DNA of 6,073 nt from Caldifarciminota bacterium (GTDB lineage: Bacteria > Hydrothermota > Tepidihabitantia > Tepidihabitantales > CAIPLT01), in assembly GCA_025061975.1 (NCBI GenBank), contig JANXBB010000245.1, positions 1 to 6,073 of the forward strand, given 5' to 3'. The position numbers were made by a program, and so were the translations under genes. Of the stretch, positions 5,574 to 6,073 are shown in pieces. The notes beneath the pieces are model-generated. The model was given only the letters and a program-made list of their open reading frames with translations. It was not told the origin of the DNA and did no database searches. Each line of letters opens with the position of its first letter. Positions within the stretch are counted from its first letter, which is position 1.

Positions 5574-6005
5574 TTATTCATTATAAATCTTACTTGCTAA
5601 GTAAGTAACGAAGATTGCAACTACGATACGCGGAATTGTAATCCAAAACAAGTTCGCCCCAATCGCTAAAAATAAGCCGGTGTCTTCAAAGAGCGCGTGG
5701 CATATGCCTAAAAAGACTGCAATCAAAAAGACTTGGCGCGGACTGATATTTTGTTCTTTAATTAAGTCGTCAATAATACCTGCTCCATAGATAATGCCTA
5801 AGACTATGCCGGTGAGGAGTGGTGCTGCGCTATTGGATTTTAAGCCGAGCCATTTAATTAATTTGCCAATTGTCCTATCAGCCCTATCAATTAATCCTAA
5901 TTTTTTAACAATCTCAAGCAAGATAAAAACTAAAAATAAAATTATAAAGGTTTTACTACTTAAATTAAAAATGCCTGAAAGATATTTGGTAAGGATTGCT
6001 GTCAT
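5574..6005 (-). CDS. Half-size Gate/nucleoside-recognition domain membrane protein
   Basis: A 143-residue integral membrane protein with four likely transmembrane segments (about 18-35, 60-78, 91-116, 119-137). It carries Gate-domain hallmarks: GIIYGAGIIDDL (70-81) and the HALFEDTGLFLAIGAN segment (103-118) followed by PRIVVAI (125-131). Gate domains occur in nucleoside transporters, FeoB and SpmA/SpmB-type proteins; paired half-length versions encoded by adjacent genes are known, and the substrate is usually undefined. The ATG overlaps the stop of the upstream gene as ATGA and no Shine-Dalgarno is visible, so translation is probably coupled. A 7-bp hairpin (5589-5605) lies in the last codons, without a following T-run. 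Family assignment is good; transport substrate and role are unknown. Confidence 0.8.
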   Translation of the reverse strand: MTAILTKYLSGIFNLSSKTFIILFLVFILLEIVKKLGLIDRADRTIGKLIKWLGLKSNSAAPLLTGIVLGIIYGAGIIDDLIKEQNISPRQVFLIAVFLGICHALFEDTGLFLAIGANLFWITIPRIVVAIFVTYLASKIYNE

Positions 6006-6073
6006 AAGCGTGCGTAGATTAAGCCCATAATTATTGCCATCACTAATCGCAATAATAAGATTAAGAGATATTT
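6002..6073 (-). CDS. C-terminal end of the upstream partner membrane protein (partial)
   Basis: The minus-strand frame entering at the right edge encodes 23 residues, KYLLILLLRLVMAIIMGLIY followed by ARL, then TGA at 6004-6002. The stop overlaps the next start as ATGA, a classic coupled-gene junction. The tail is strongly hydrophobic and resembles the end of the downstream protein: RLVMAI here against RIVVAI there. It is therefore most likely the second half-size Gate protein of a SpmA/SpmB-like pair. The rest lies outside the window. The alternative frame that extends the downstream ORF upstream of its ATG is also open to the edge but gives a polar, non-membrane sequence, so this reading is preferred. 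Confidence 0.7.
   Translation of the reverse strand, partial: KYLLILLLRLVMAIIMGLIYARL

Noticed and set aside
5589..5605. 7-bp hairpin at the 3' end of the Gate gene as a terminator
   Set aside because: The stem is real (CTTACTT/AAGTAAG) but AT-rich, lies in the coding sequence and has no T-run right after it, so it is noted only in the gene entry.
5794..6030. 78-codon plus-strand frame opposite the Gate gene
   Set aside because: It is antisense to a membrane protein with recognisable Gate motifs and shows no features of its own.

Overview
This is a window of an AT-rich bacterial chromosome carrying five complete genes and one gene cut by the right edge. Bacterial features are TTGACA/TATAAT-type promoters, RecJ, an RlmI-type rRNA methyltransferase and a Thermotoga-like single-cluster ferredoxin. 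The mix (low GC, small ferredoxin, long secreted WG-repeat protein, split Gate-domain pair) resembles an uncultured candidate-phylum or deep-branching anaerobe such as the WOR-3/Stahlbacteria type. That placement is a guess from gene style, not a demonstrated assignment.

Layout. Positions 1-134 hold no supportable gene. A consensus promoter (135-162) sits almost on top of the recJ start codon (176), so recJ probably has a near-leaderless mRNA. recJ (176-1813) is followed after 10 nt by an rlmI-like methyltransferase gene (1824-2993), and the two form a probable plus-strand operon; neither start has a Shine-Dalgarno sequence. The rest of the window is on the minus strand. A 63-residue ferredoxin gene (3001-3192) converges on the methyltransferase with only 7 nt between the stop codons. 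Upstream of it is a 715-residue secreted protein made almost entirely of WG repeats (3298-5445). Then come two overlapping genes for half-size Gate/nucleoside-recognition membrane proteins: a complete one (5574-6005) and the last 23 codons of its partner (6002-6073). The ferredoxin and WG-repeat genes each have their own promoter and a strong Shine-Dalgarno.

How the genes relate. recJ and the methyltransferase are housekeeping DNA-repair and ribosome-modification functions that appear to be co-transcribed. The ferredoxin is a stand-alone electron carrier. The two Gate halves probably form one membrane complex. The WG-repeat protein is an exported protein of unknown function. I see no defence system, mobile element, CRISPR array or RNA gene. 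The points most worth checking are the near-leaderless recJ promoter, the shared 16-nt-spacer promoter architecture, the two-array structure of the WG protein, an inverted repeat bracketing its promoter, and a strong hairpin inside the 3' end of the methyltransferase gene.
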